Shown: positions 17,303 to 25,545 of the stretch, in pieces
How positions within the stretch are numbered: the first letter of the stretch is position 1
How the letters are laid out: each line of letters starts with the position of its first letter
Source of the DNA: Streptomyces sp. NBC_00440
Lineage (GTDB): Bacteria; Actinomycetota; Actinomycetes; Streptomycetales; Streptomycetaceae
Assembly: GCF_036014215.1 (NCBI RefSeq)
Contig: NZ_CP107921.1
Span: 62,001 to 126,000, forward strand
DNA length: 64,000 nt
Direction of reading: 5' to 3'
Made by a program: the position numbers and the translations under genes
Notes under the pieces: model-generated
What the model was told of the DNA's origin: nothing
Databases searched by the model: none
What the model saw: the letters and a program-made list of their open reading frames with translations, nothing else

Positions 17303-17581
17303 CGACATCGGCCAAAAGTTCGCCAGCACGCCCGCAACAGGCCACACCCGGACCATGGCTGTGTCCGCGTCGGCAGGACGCGACAACACCGCCTCCGCCG
17401 AGGGCAACGGCACCAGGACATCGTCTTCCCAGTACTCCCACACCCACCCGCACGACCGGACCAGGTCAAACACCGACTGCCAGTCCTCGACCGAGGCTCC
17501 CTCCACGCAGACGTCCGGCAGAGCGCCCATCAGGTCAGGGTCGAAGAACTCCTTGACGTTGTCCCACAGCAGATCCGGCAT
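17066..17581 (-). CDS. Conserved hypothetical protein, 3' end within IS110
   Basis: The product is 171 residues from the chosen start (MPDLLWDNVKEFFDPDL). It has no signal peptide or membrane helix, several WEYWED/DFDVDLRELQGQ-like acidic stretches and a C-terminus FDPAADRVVLLADP. I recall similar proteins in other Streptomyces but no function. The last ten codons and the stop lie inside the IS110 copy A right end, so the original C-terminus was replaced by the insertion. An upstream in-frame start at 17641 is possible; 17581 was chosen because family similarity starts there. It is divergent from the gene at 17704. Confidence 0.55.
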   Translation of the reverse strand: MPDLLWDNVKEFFDPDLMGALPDVCVEGASVEDWQSVFDLVRSCGWVWEYWEDDVLVPLPSAEAVLSRPADADTAMVRVWPVAGVLANFWPMSSGEIDFDVDLRELQGQEGVDILCGFLGSIGRRLGKPVRMTAEGDWGNLVLGFDPAADRVVLLADPRGVQLSAAAGRDS

Positions 17582-17703
17582 GCCGCCATGCTGCCTGCCG
17601 GGGCCACCCGACCGCAGCCCGATTTCCTTGGCGAACCCCATAGAGGCACCCCCCGGAAAAAAATTGCTGGGCAGGCCGGACCGCCCGAGGTGAGAATGAC
17701 GCG

Positions 17704-18354
17704 GTGCTGATCGTGAATGCCGTCCTGGAGACCCCGGACACCGTTGACTTCTCTTTCTGGCCGGTGGTTGACCTGCCTCCGTACCAGTTCATGGCTCTGT
17801 CGGGCAGTATGTCCCCGCTCGAAGTCGGCACCGCGCTGGCCATGCTGGCTGGCTACAACTGGCTGGCAAATGGCGACGATCGCCCCCTGACGGACGCCGG
17901 CGAGGCGATTCGCCACCTGCTGGAGACAGACAAGGTCATCGCACCAGGAGGCTTGCGCATCCACGACACACGAACCACCGTCACCGTCCGGCCAGGATGT
18001 TGTTGCGGCCTGGAGGACTGGCGCGAGTGGCTCGACGTCGCAAACGGAGAGACCCTGTGGCTCGGCCATAACCCTTCACCAAGGCTTGAGCACGCCGACA
18101 AAGTCGTGCGCCTGTGGCCGGACGGAGCAGACGCTCAAGAAAATCCTTCCGGGCTGCCCATCGAGATCATGATGGGTGACCTACCGGGAATCCTGCAGAC
18201 CGTGCAAGAGGGACTGCAAGGCTTTCTCTATCTCACCAAGCAGTGGGCCACTTGCCACGTTCCGACTCTCGCCGAAGACCTGGCAGCCAGACTCGACGAA
18301 GATCTGGCCATCAGCGCACCACTGCCAGATACCAGCGGCCAACACGCAACGTAA
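17704..18354 (+). CDS. Conserved hypothetical protein
   Basis: The 216-residue protein carries a striking motif CCCGLEDWREWLDV in its centre, followed by LWLGHNPSP and VVRLWPDG. Such proteins are widespread in Streptomyces without known role; the Cys-Cys-Cys could be a metal site but that is speculation. The C-terminal helix (LPGILQTVQEGLQGFLYLTKQW) is amphipathic. It starts at GTG 17704, 62 bases from the divergent upstream open frame. Mobile DNA lies on both sides. Confidence 0.65.
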   Translation: MLIVNAVLETPDTVDFSFWPVVDLPPYQFMALSGSMSPLEVGTALAMLAGYNWLANGDDRPLTDAGEAIRHLLETDKVIAPGGLRIHDTRTTVTVRPGCCCGLEDWREWLDVANGETLWLGHNPSPRLEHADKVVRLWPDGADAQENPSGLPIEIMMGDLPGILQTVQEGLQGFLYLTKQWATCHVPTLAEDLAARLDEDLAISAPLPDTSGQHAT

Positions 18355-18437
18355 CCGATTACGAAATCTGTGCCAGAGCCCAAAGGGGTTCTGGCACAGA
18401 TCTTGGGGAGCGGTCGCGGAGCGTCACGGGGGAGGCA

Positions 18438-18600
18438 GTGAAGCCGATCCGGAGGTTCCTGGTCGGCTTCGTCGCTCGGGACAACCGGCCGGGCAGTGTC
18501 CGCAGCTACAGCTTTGCCCTACTGCGTTGGTGGCGCCGGCTCCGGGTGGTCCAGGTCGAGTGGGACCGGGCGACGTCCGCCGAGGTGCGTTACGAGCTCT
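18438..18600 (+). pseudogene. Tyrosine recombinase N-terminal fragment
   Basis: From GTG 18438 the frame reads FLVGFVARDNRPGSVRSYSF then ALLRWWRRLRVVQVEWDRAT and SAEVR. This is the SAM-like core-binding domain of Streptomyces-type site-specific integrases. Similarity stops abruptly after SAEVRY; the catalytic domain is missing. A C-terminal piece of the same kind of integrase lies at 23150-23570 on the other strand. Confidence 0.6.
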
Positions 18601-18692
18601 CAGGATGCGTTCAACTTCATGTCAGTTCCGGGCTGTCGAGTCCGGGCAAGGAGCGAACCGGTGATCCCCTGTGGATTCACGACGCCCGGTCT

Positions 18693-18962
18693 CTACTCTT
18701 CTCGCCGGCGCCGCCTCCGAAGCACCCTTCGGCCTTTGGTGGTTGATTCCTCCCTCAGCAGCGACATATAGACCAACACATCCGAGCGGCGGGAAGCGTC
18801 GCGGGACACTGCCAGCACACAGAGGCAGAGGGTCATCGCCAGTGGGCGGAGAGTGCCTCGTACGGCGCTGATGGCAGCGATGACCACCGTGATGGCGCCT
18901 GCCGAGTCAGGGAGCCCTGACAGCACGGTGAGGCCGTTCACTGTGTCCTCCTCGCGCCGCAC
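18693..18962 (-). CDS. Possible small membrane protein
   Basis: An 89-residue frame contains a hydrophobic stretch (AGAITVVIAAISAVRG...PLAMTLCLCVLAV) compatible with one or two membrane helices and a basic tail. No family was recognised and the start is uncertain. It may be an accidental frame. Confidence 0.3.
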   Translation of the reverse strand: MRREEDTVNGLTVLSGLPDSAGAITVVIAAISAVRGTLRPLAMTLCLCVLAVSRDASRRSDVLVYMSLLREESTTKGRRVLRRRRRREE

Positions 18963-19265
18963 AGGGCCAATTTCAGGGCGCTACCGGTGAACGGATTGCC
19001 TCCACCAGCAGCGCGCAGCGGTGTGCACTCGACCTGAAGGGGTACTGCTGAACCCCGATGGTATTGCCGATTCAAGATGCCTCCAGGTCCCTGTGACCGA
19101 CCGTATGCCGGGCACGAACGTCTCACCGTTGGGCCGGCCTTCTGTCCGCAACCGGACGTGACCGTGCGCGGGCTTCCGCCGGTGGCGCCTCATGAGGCGT
19201 CTCCTCGCGATCTGCCCTACCGAGAACACTGCCGGATGCCCAACAGTGGGAGACATTGAATGGCG
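18963..19265. other. Unassigned stretch before IS427-type element
   Basis: No recognisable gene, hairpin or repeat was found between the possible membrane protein and the left end of the next insertion sequence. Confidence 0.4.
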
Positions 19266-19310
19266 CTAGGCAGTGTCTTCAAATGATCACCGCTGGTGGA
19301 TCATGGTGTC

Positions 19311-20143
19311 GTGATACGTCGCCATGAACTGTCGGATGCCGAGTGGGAGTTCGTCCGGCCCCTGCTGCCCAGGCCGCTGCGGGGTAGGAAGCGGCTGGAC
19401 GATCGCATGGTGCTCAACGGGATCGTGTGGAAGTTCCGGACGGGGGTGGCCTGGCGGGATGTGCCCGACCGGTACGGTCCGTGGGCCACACTGCACACCC
19501 GGTTCCGGCGGTGGGCTCTGGACGGAACGTTCGAGCGAATGCTGCAGGCCGCCCAGGCCGGGGCGGACGCGGACGGGGACGTCGACTGGCTCGTGTCGGT
19601 CGACTCCACCGTCGTCCGCGCCCACCAGCACGCCGCCGGGGCACGAAAAGGGGGCTCCGCAGCCCCGCACTCGGACGTTCCCGAGGTGGCCTGACCAGCA
19701 AAATCCATCTGGCCTGCGACGGTGCCGGCCGTCCGCTCGCTTTCACGCTCACGGGCGGCAACACCAATGACTGCACCCAGTTCACTGCGGTGATTGAAGC
19801 GATACGAGTGCCTCGCATCGGCCCGGGGCGGCCCCGAGTACGACCCTCCCACGTGCTGGGCGACAAGGGCTACAGTTCCCGGGCCATCCGCACCTGGCTG
19901 CGACGACGCAGCATCGGTCACACCATCCCCGAGCGGGCCGACCAGGTCCAAAACCGGCTCCGGCGCGGCAGTCGCGGCGGGCGCCCACCGGCCTTCGACA
20001 AGCAGCGCTACAAGCAGCGAAACGTGGTGGAACGCTGCTTCAATCGGCTGAAGCAGTGGCGCGGCATCGCCACTCGCTACGACAAGACCGCGGAGTCCTT
20101 CCATGCAGCCGTCACTCTCGCGTCGCTCCTGATGTGGGCGTGA
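19311..20143 (+). CDS. IS5/IS427 transposase, two frames joined by -1 slippage
   Basis: orfA (19311-19694) encodes the N-terminus (ELSDAEWEFVRPLLP) and the first catalytic Asp in VDSTVVRAHQHAAG. orfB (to 20143) supplies GRSRGGLTSKIHLACDG, the second Asp in LGDKGYSSRA, and the Glu in RNVVERCFNRLKQWRG. The frames overlap at CGAAAAGGGGG (around 19646-19657). A -1 slip there gives GARKGG-LRSPALGRSRGG, matching the known translational frameshift of this subgroup. Both frames are otherwise intact, so the transposase may be active. The GTG at 19296 is an alternative start. Confidence 0.85.
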
Positions 20144-20168
20144 TGTTCTGACGGTGAACGCCGGGTCA

Positions 20169-20477
20169 TCAGAGATGGAGCTCCGTCTCCCAGGCATCGA
20201 AGGGCGGCTCGACCCGATAGCTCGGGTCGCAGCACACTCGGACCCACTGCGCGACCCGGTACTGCGCGTCTCCGTCGTTCAGCACCATGCCGTCGGTGTC
20301 GATTTGCAGCACATTGCTATAGATCGCGAAGACCTGTTCCAACGAGGAGCCGGAGTGAAAAACGGTCGAGCGATAGTCAAACCCTTCGAGCAGGTCCAGG
20401 TCGAGGGTGCCGTTCGCCAAGTAGAAAGCGAAGAGCCGGAGCGAAGCGCGCACGTCGACAGAAAGATGTTCCACCAA
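20169..20477 (-). CDS. DUF7677-like protein inside the IS
   Basis: The conserved part reads LFAFYLANGTLDLDLLEGFD, then FHSGSSLEQVFAIYSNVL, DGMVLNDGDAQYRVAQW and CCDPSYRVEPPFDAWETELH. This resembles small Streptomyces proteins of the DUF7677 type; function unknown. The open frame continues upstream to GTG 20582 but then reads through the IS right repeat, so the native start is unclear; TTG 20477 or GTG 20474 would precede the conserved VEHLSVDVRASLRLF. The original start may have been lost when the IS end was placed there. Confidence 0.5.
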   Translation of the reverse strand: MVEHLSVDVRASLRLFAFYLANGTLDLDLLEGFDYRSTVFHSGSSLEQVFAIYSNVLQIDTDGMVLNDGDAQYRVAQWVRVCCDPSYRVEPPFDAWETELHL

Positions 20478-20597
20478 GGCATCATGCTCAGCTACCGCGC
20501 CATCTTGGCAAGATCTTTGAAGACACTGCCTAGGCCCCTGAAGTTGACGGCAGTTCCGCTTGCAGTGATCGGTCAACTCCACAAGACTTGACGGAGG

Positions 20598-22175
20598 TTG
20601 ACGAACTTTACGGGGGACGGGTTGCCAGAGATCTCGATACTCAGCGTGGACAAACTACCCGAAGGCGCCCACCGTGATCTCGTAATGGCCCTTCAGGAGC
20701 TTCACCGTTCCGCGGGATGGCCAGGCCTCCGCAAGGTAAGCGAAACGATCAAGCTCGGCGACTTCGCAAGCACGCTCAGCCATGAGCGTCTGCGCGCCAT
20801 CTTGCAAGGTCGCGGAGGGTTGCCGCGGTGGATAAATCTAGAACCCTCGGTGCGAGTCCTGGCAGGTTGGTGCCATCCCCGTCGAGATCCCGACATCGAG
20901 GCCGGGCGTTTACAGGCTCTTTGGTTTTCCGCTGCCGGCCACCCCAAACCCGTTACTTCAGAACAACCGAAACCAGGAATCCCCCATGCGGCAGTGGAAT
21001 CCTTCGAATTCACACCAATAGCACTCTCCGCGGACGGACTGCCTGGACCAGGCCCTTCTGGGCACACGTCAAATACCCCCGCCAGTCTCACTAGGCCGGA
21101 ACGCCTCCTGCGGCACGTCATGACATTGGAAGGCCAGGCCAGAGCCGGTGACATCCACGTGGAGCTCAGCAGGGCGGGAACCGCGTGGGATCTTGAAGAG
21201 GTGGGTGAGGCCGTCACCTACCTGCGTTCCATGCAGTGCGAGAGCTATGCCCTCAAGTTACTAACGGCGGCCGGCCAGTTGAGGCCCATCGCCGAAATCG
21301 CCATGCTCACGGAGCGCCTCGCGGAAAGTGGGCAATTACACGACGCAACCGTTGTGCTCAGGGCGGCCGGGATTCGGCGCCCCACGGAGGTGCCCTTGGC
21401 GCTTGTGGAACGCCTACGCGCCTCGGGACGTCGACAGGATGTGCGCGCCGTCCTGGCCGGCGCCGGCGCACAGCGTCCCGTTCTGCTCCTCGACGAGCTG
21501 CTCGCGATGCTCGAAGGCCGGGGCTATGGGGATGAGACGCGAATGGCGCTCAACGCCACAGTCAGTGAACGATCCCACGCCGAAATACGCGAACTGATCG
21601 ACCTTCTCGACATTGCAGACCGAACTCCTCAGATTCAATGGATCCTGGATCGCATCGCTCGGGAATGGACGTCTGAACAAGTCGCCCAGTTCGTGAATGA
21701 ACTTGGACCGGCTACCCGGTACGCAGAGGTGCACACTGTGCTGGACATCGTGGCAAGGCACACCAGTGTGAACGCTCTGCTCACGCTTACTGAGGCGCTG
21801 AGAAGCACAGGGCGAGGGGTCAGCGCCGACCACGTCTTTGCCGCTGCCGGACGTCACAGGTCTATCCAAGACCTGATGCTGATCATGCGGTGGTGTGCAC
21901 AGCACGAGCGAGAAGTCAGTCTGCAGGTCCTCTTCCGAGGGGCGGACGAGGGAGGACGTAGACGCTTCTGGAAGGCCGTCAAAGTACTCCAAGGTCAGGC
22001 GCAATGGTTTCGTATCGATGCGAACGCCATGATCCAGCGAGCCGGCATCTCAACCGAGGGTCTGGCCTCAACAGCCGTGGAAACCTCGCCCGGTGTCTCT
22101 GCCGGCGGGAGCGAAGTAGCTCTTGGCAGGCGAACAGGTAATACGGAGTCCGACGCCGTTGTTGAGGATCGGTAA
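20598..22175 (+). CDS. Helical-repeat protein with XRE-like N-terminal module
   Basis: The 525-residue protein has an N-terminal module (about 20-95: RDLVMALQELHRSAGWPGLR, LSHERLRAILQGRGGLPRW) of the kind seen in Streptomyces proteins that start with a degenerate XRE domain. From about residue 180 come repeated helical hairpins of roughly 35 residues (ATVVLRAAGIRRPTEVPLAL, DVRAVLAGAGAQRPVLLLDE, HTVLDIVARHTSVNALLTL, DHVFAAAGRHRSIQDLMLIM), resembling PPR/TPR arrays. The repeat domain probably binds protein or nucleic acid. The annotated TTG has GGAGG too close; the in-frame TTG at 20622 with GGGGGA five bases away is a good alternative. Confidence 0.75.
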   Translation: MTNFTGDGLPEISILSVDKLPEGAHRDLVMALQELHRSAGWPGLRKVSETIKLGDFASTLSHERLRAILQGRGGLPRWINLEPSVRVLAGWCHPRRDPDIEAGRLQALWFSAAGHPKPVTSEQPKPGIPHAAVESFEFTPIALSADGLPGPGPSGHTSNTPASLTRPERLLRHVMTLEGQARAGDIHVELSRAGTAWDLEEVGEAVTYLRSMQCESYALKLLTAAGQLRPIAEIAMLTERLAESGQLHDATVVLRAAGIRRPTEVPLALVERLRASGRRQDVRAVLAGAGAQRPVLLLDELLAMLEGRGYGDETRMALNATVSERSHAEIRELIDLLDIADRTPQIQWILDRIAREWTSEQVAQFVNELGPATRYAEVHTVLDIVARHTSVNALLTLTEALRSTGRGVSADHVFAAAGRHRSIQDLMLIMRWCAQHEREVSLQVLFRGADEGGRRRFWKAVKVLQGQAQWFRIDANAMIQRAGISTEGLASTAVETSPGVSAGGSEVALGRRTGNTESDAVVEDR

Positions 22176-22226
22176 CTCCAAAGCCTCATGCGTGACCGCC
22201 AGGTGCCGCCGTGCTCTCCATCCCGG

Positions 22227-22484
22227 CTACTCCTGCGGGCGCTCGGCGCCGTCCGGGTCCCGCAGCGGGCGCGGGTCGGGGATCTGCGGCGGAAGAAGGC
22301 ATAGCGGCCCGGAAGTTGATGTGGTCGAACTGCAGGGGTGAGAGGCGGGCGAGGAGGTCGTCGGTGACAGGGAACCCGTCGGCGGCGAGCTGCTTGGCGG
22401 CTTGGTAGAGGTAGAGAGGTAGAGGCTGTCCCACAGGACGACCACGTTCAGGGCGAGTCCGAGGGCGCCGAGCTGGTCCTATCC
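22227..22484 (-). pseudogene. Tn3-family transposase C-terminal fragment
   Basis: Minus-strand frames read DQLGALGLALNVVVLWDSLY, then in another frame DGFPVTDDLLARLSPLQFDH and INF, then PDPRPLRDPD before a stop. These are the last 85 residues or so of Tn3-type transposases, including the conserved ARLSPL.HDHIN segment. The pieces lie in different frames and nothing upstream matches, so it is a relic. No 38-bp Tn3 inverted repeat was found nearby. Confidence 0.7.
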
Positions 22485-22615
22485 GAACTGGCCCAGCTCG
22501 GTGGCGGGTCCGCCTGCGATCTGAAGTTCACGACGGCGAGTAGTCGTGAAGAATTTGGAGGGGGACGCGTTCCGTCGGGCGTGTCGATCGCGTCGTCCCC
22601 GTGCGCTTCGCGGTC

Positions 22616-23101
22616 CTACTGTGAGAACGCGTAGGTCCGGTCGGGGTCGAGGTGCAGTTCGTTGGGCCCGAAGCAGTCGGCCGCGAGGGTCGCGACCGGA
22701 GCGCCGCAGGGGCAGGCCCGGTTGAGTCCCTCGTCGCCTATCGGTCCGCAGCACCCAGTGCTGTTTTCCCAGTTGGGCAGGGGCTGGAGGCCGGCGGCGT
22801 CGTCGGGATGCAACAGCGCTGTGTGTCGCGTGCCGGCCGAGATGACGAAGCCCTCTTCGCGGCAGACTGCAGGGCCACGCGACTGAGTCGGCTTCGGGTC
22901 CTCTTGATCGTCCTGCACGACGTAGGGGGGTCCCCAGGGCTCTGCATCGATCGCGTAGTGGCCCCGCGGAACGGTGGAAGGTGCCTGGCGTGTCTCCTTG
23001 TCCCGGTTGCGCTCGTCGTCGGAGACGTCAGGGATGGCGGCAAGCTCGGCCAGCTCCGGCGTGATCGCGGTGCCGCACTTGGAACAGAGGAAGACAGTCA
23101 T
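22616..23101 (-). CDS. Small protein with two zinc-ribbon-like Cys pairs
   Basis: The 161-residue product starts MTVFLCSKCGTAIT, with a CxxC knuckle at once, and has a second Cys cluster near the C-terminus (CCGPIGDEGLNRACPCGAPVA then ADC). Together these could bind zinc. The middle is Pro-, Asp- and Glu-rich (GHYAIDAEPWGPPYV). Similar proteins occur in Streptomyces without assigned role. The open frame extends upstream into an integrase remnant, so the start was placed where the conserved domain begins; the ATG at 23137 is the alternative. Confidence 0.6.
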   Translation of the reverse strand: MTVFLCSKCGTAITPELAELAAIPDVSDDERNRDKETRQAPSTVPRGHYAIDAEPWGPPYVVQDDQEDPKPTQSRGPAVCREEGFVISAGTRHTALLHPDDAAGLQPLPNWENSTGCCGPIGDEGLNRACPCGAPVATLAADCFGPNELHLDPDRTYAFSQ

Positions 23102-23149
23102 CCCCTCGTTGTAGTGCTCAGGACTGGTGTTTCGCATCCTCGTTTCGCT

Positions 23150-23570
23150 GCTCGGAGTCGCTATGCGCGACGACGCCACGGAATTGGGCTTGCCCAGGTT
23201 GACGGTGGTGTGGCGGGCTGCGAGGTCGCGCATGGCGGCGAACTTCTGCTCGGCGGCTGCGAGGCTGGCTTCGATCGCGGCGAACTCGCCGAGCCGGCCC
23301 TGTTCCTTGGCCTCCTGGAGCCGGTCTAGCAGGTTCGCGTGGATCTCCTTCAAACGGGGCATCTGCTCGGGATCGGGCCGCAGGACAGGGCAGCGAATGC
23401 ACGCGTGCTCGTGGACGCAGGGGTGCCTACCTCGCGTGCGCAGGTGCAGAGGGCAACCTTCCGCAGCTCGAAGTGGGCCAGGAAGTCCTGCCACTCCTGC
23501 GCGGTGGGCTCGCGATACTCCTCACCGGGTCGCAGCAACCGACGGCGGGCGCTGAACACCGTGTGACCGG
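23150..23570 (-). pseudogene. Tyrosine recombinase C-terminal fragment
   Basis: One frame gives VFSARRRLLRPGEEYREPTA and WQDFLAHFELRKVALCTC. After a shift near 23422 the next gives CVHEHACIRCPVLRPDPEQM and a charged coiled-coil tail. This C-terminal tail with HEHACIRCP is typical of a group of Streptomyces site-specific integrases. The catalytic Arg/His/Tyr region is missing. It is the complementary half of the relic at 18438 but lies on the opposite strand. Confidence 0.65.
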
Positions 23571-23666
23571 ACCGGACCGGACCGCTCCCCAACAGCGGAC
23601 CACGCGCCATGGCGTGCGCAGTCCCACTCATCGCCGTTCATGCTCTTCCAGCTCCCGAACGCCTGC

Positions 23667-24269
23667 CTAGCGGACGGCCGCTTTCAGCCCGGCTTCGATC
23701 ACACGGGTGAGTGTGTCCAGGTACGCGTCATCGCTGTCGCCGTCCATGATCAGCATGCGGAAGCCCAGCGGCGCGATCAGCAGGTCTGCGGCCAGTTCCA
23801 AGTCCAGCGAGGCCGGGAGCTCGCCCCGATCGATCGCCGTCTGCAACATGGCGTGCACCGCGGCGCGGCGCGGTGCCGCCACGCTGGTGTGCACCACGTC
23901 CGCGAGCGCGCTCATGCGGCGGCTCTCGGCGAGCAGTCCGGGGCCGATGCCGCTGACCACCGGGTTGGCCAGTTGACTGCGGAGGCCGTCGAGGAACTCG
24001 CGCAGGTCGGTGCCCAGGGCTCCGGTGGCCGGAGTGGGCGGCAGTGCGTACTCCACTGCCTCTCGGACGAGTTCGGTCAGCATTTCCTCTTTGGATGCCC
24101 AGCGTCGGTAGAGCGCGGCTTTGCCCACACCGGCCCGCCGTGCGACCGCCTCCATGGACATGCGCTCGTAGCCGGTCTCGGCCAGCTCGTCGAAGGTCGC
24201 CTCGGTGATGGCCTCGGTCACTTGCTGCCGCAAGGCCGCGCCGCCGGTTGCCCTGCGTTCTGTCGCCAT
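23667..24269 (-). CDS. TetR-family repressor of the adjacent hydrolase
   Basis: The 200-residue protein has a TetR helix-turn-helix (AITEATFDELAETGYERMSM then EAVARRAGVGKAALYRRW) and a C-terminal TetR_C-like helical domain. It is divergent from the alpha/beta hydrolase at 24376, and two palindromic sites of the sequence GGAACG...CGTTCC lie between them, so it very likely represses the hydrolase and itself. The effector is unknown. The start is the ATG at 24269. Confidence 0.92.
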   Translation of the reverse strand: MATERRATGGAALRQQVTEAITEATFDELAETGYERMSMEAVARRAGVGKAALYRRWASKEEMLTELVREAVEYALPPTPATGALGTDLREFLDGLRSQLANPVVSGIGPGLLAESRRMSALADVVHTSVAAPRRAAVHAMLQTAIDRGELPASLDLELAADLLIAPLGFRMLIMDGDSDDAYLDTLTRVIEAGLKAAVR

Positions 24270-24288
24270 CCGGCAAGCATAAAGGAGT

Positions 24289-24304
24289 GGAACGGGTGCG
24301 TTCC
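24289..24304. promoter_or_regulatory. TetR operator, half-length site
   Basis: GGAACG-N4-CGTTCC, 20 bases upstream of the TetR start. It shares its outer hexamers with the longer palindrome at 24339 and may be the autoregulatory site. Confidence 0.55.
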
Positions 24305-24338
24305 GTTCGGTGATGGGTTAGCGTTGGCTCAACTAGAC

Positions 24339-24359
24339 GGAACGGAACCGTTCCGTTCC
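24339..24359. promoter_or_regulatory. TetR operator, perfect palindrome
   Basis: GGAACGGAAC-C-GTTCCGTTCC is a perfect 10-1-10 palindrome, ending 16 bases before the hydrolase GTG and overlapping its promoter or leader region. It is the likely main repressor site. Confidence 0.8.
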
Positions 24360-24375
24360 AAGTGGAGGTGCTGGC

Positions 24376-25545
24376 GTGAAATTTCTTTACGACGACGAGT
24401 CCTTCTCCTTCGAGGCGCTGCGGGCCGCCGGTTACGCCACTTACGGTGGCGCCGAGCTCGGCGAGGTCCTGGTGACCTGCCGTCAGGTTCCCGAGGGGGA
24501 CGAAGAGGCGTGGTCGGACCAGTGGGCCGCGACGGCGGCGCGGGTCGAGCGCATCGGCCGGGACGCGCTGGCCGCCGGACACCGGGTGAGTGCGCGGGAG
24601 GCGTTGCTGCGGGCCTCGAACTACTACCGGACCGCCGACTTCTACCGGCGGGCGGATCCGGCGAACGACATCGAGTCCGCGCGGCTGGCGAAGGCGTCCC
24701 AGCTGACCTTCGCGGACGCCGTCGCGCTGCTCGACGTCCCCGCTCGCGCCGTGCGCATCCCGTACGAGGGGACCACCCTGCCGGGCTACCTGTTCCTCGC
24801 CGACGAGTCGGGCGGGCGACGCCCGACCGTGCTCTATCACGGCGGTTACGACTCCACCCTCGAAGAGGGCTATCTCGCATTGGCCGCGGGGGCGTTGCGG
24901 CGCGGCTACCACGTCCTCGTCTTCGACGGGCCCGGCCAGGGAAGCACCGTGCGCGAGCAAGGCCTGCACTTCCGGCCGGACTGGGAGGCCGTGGTCACCC
25001 CTGCCGTCGAGTTCGCGCTCACCCTGCAGGAGGTGGACCCGGACCGGATCGCGCTCATCGGCACCAGCCTCGGCGGGTATCTCGCTGCACGGGCAGTCGC
25101 TTTCGAGCGTCGCATCGCTGCCTGCGTCCTGCACGACGGGGTCTACGACGTCCACGCCACGTTCGAGGCGGTCGCCCGGGCCGCGGCGGAAGTCCCCGGC
25201 GGCCTGGACACCGTGATGGCGCAGAGCGTTTCGGCGCGCTGGCTGGTCCGCAACGGCCTGTGGACCCTCGGGGTTTCCGACATGGACGAACTGGTCGAGG
25301 CTTTCCGCGCCTACACGTTGGAGGGAGTCGCAGAGCGAATCGCCTGTCCGACGCTCGTTCTGGAAGCGGAGAACGACCAGTTCTTCGCCGGCCAGCCGCA
25401 ACGCGTCCTCGACGCGCTGACCTGCCCGAAGGAACTGATCTCTTTCCGTGAGGAGGAGGGCGGCGGCGAGCACTGCCACGAAGGCGCGGTCGCCCTGTGG
25501 CACCAGCGCACATTCGACTGGCTGGACACCGTGTTCACCGTGTGA
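24376..25545 (+). CDS. Alpha/beta hydrolase (acyl-peptidase/FrsA-like)
   Basis: The 389-residue enzyme has a helical N-terminal region (about 1-130) followed by an alpha/beta-hydrolase core. The oxyanion region is VLYHGGYDST, the nucleophile Ser is in IALIGTSLGGYLA, the acid is probably the Asp in EAENDQFF, and the His is in GGEHCHEGA. Such proteins hydrolyse esters, amides or C-C bonds of small molecules; the substrate is unknown. GGAGGTG lies seven bases upstream of the GTG start. It is regulated by the divergent TetR protein through the palindrome at 24339. Confidence 0.9.
   Translation: MKFLYDDESFSFEALRAAGYATYGGAELGEVLVTCRQVPEGDEEAWSDQWAATAARVERIGRDALAAGHRVSAREALLRASNYYRTADFYRRADPANDIESARLAKASQLTFADAVALLDVPARAVRIPYEGTTLPGYLFLADESGGRRPTVLYHGGYDSTLEEGYLALAAGALRRGYHVLVFDGPGQGSTVREQGLHFRPDWEAVVTPAVEFALTLQEVDPDRIALIGTSLGGYLAARAVAFERRIAACVLHDGVYDVHATFEAVARAAAEVPGGLDTVMAQSVSARWLVRNGLWTLGVSDMDELVEAFRAYTLEGVAERIACPTLVLEAENDQFFAGQPQRVLDALTCPKELISFREEEGGGEHCHEGAVALWHQRTFDWLDTVFTV

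Larger units (their letters stand above)
19269..20530 (+). mobile_element. IS5/IS427-type element with interrupted right end
   Basis: The left end GGCAGTGTCTTCAAA at 19269 and its exact complement TTTGAAGACACTGCC ending at 20530 form inverted repeats, flanked by CTAG on both sides (target pattern YTAR). Related elements are about 0.85-0.95 kb and end just after the transposase; here 387 bases separate the transposase stop from the right repeat, and a minus-strand DUF7677-like gene fills the gap. The element has therefore either captured a passenger or had its right end displaced. Confidence 0.75.
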
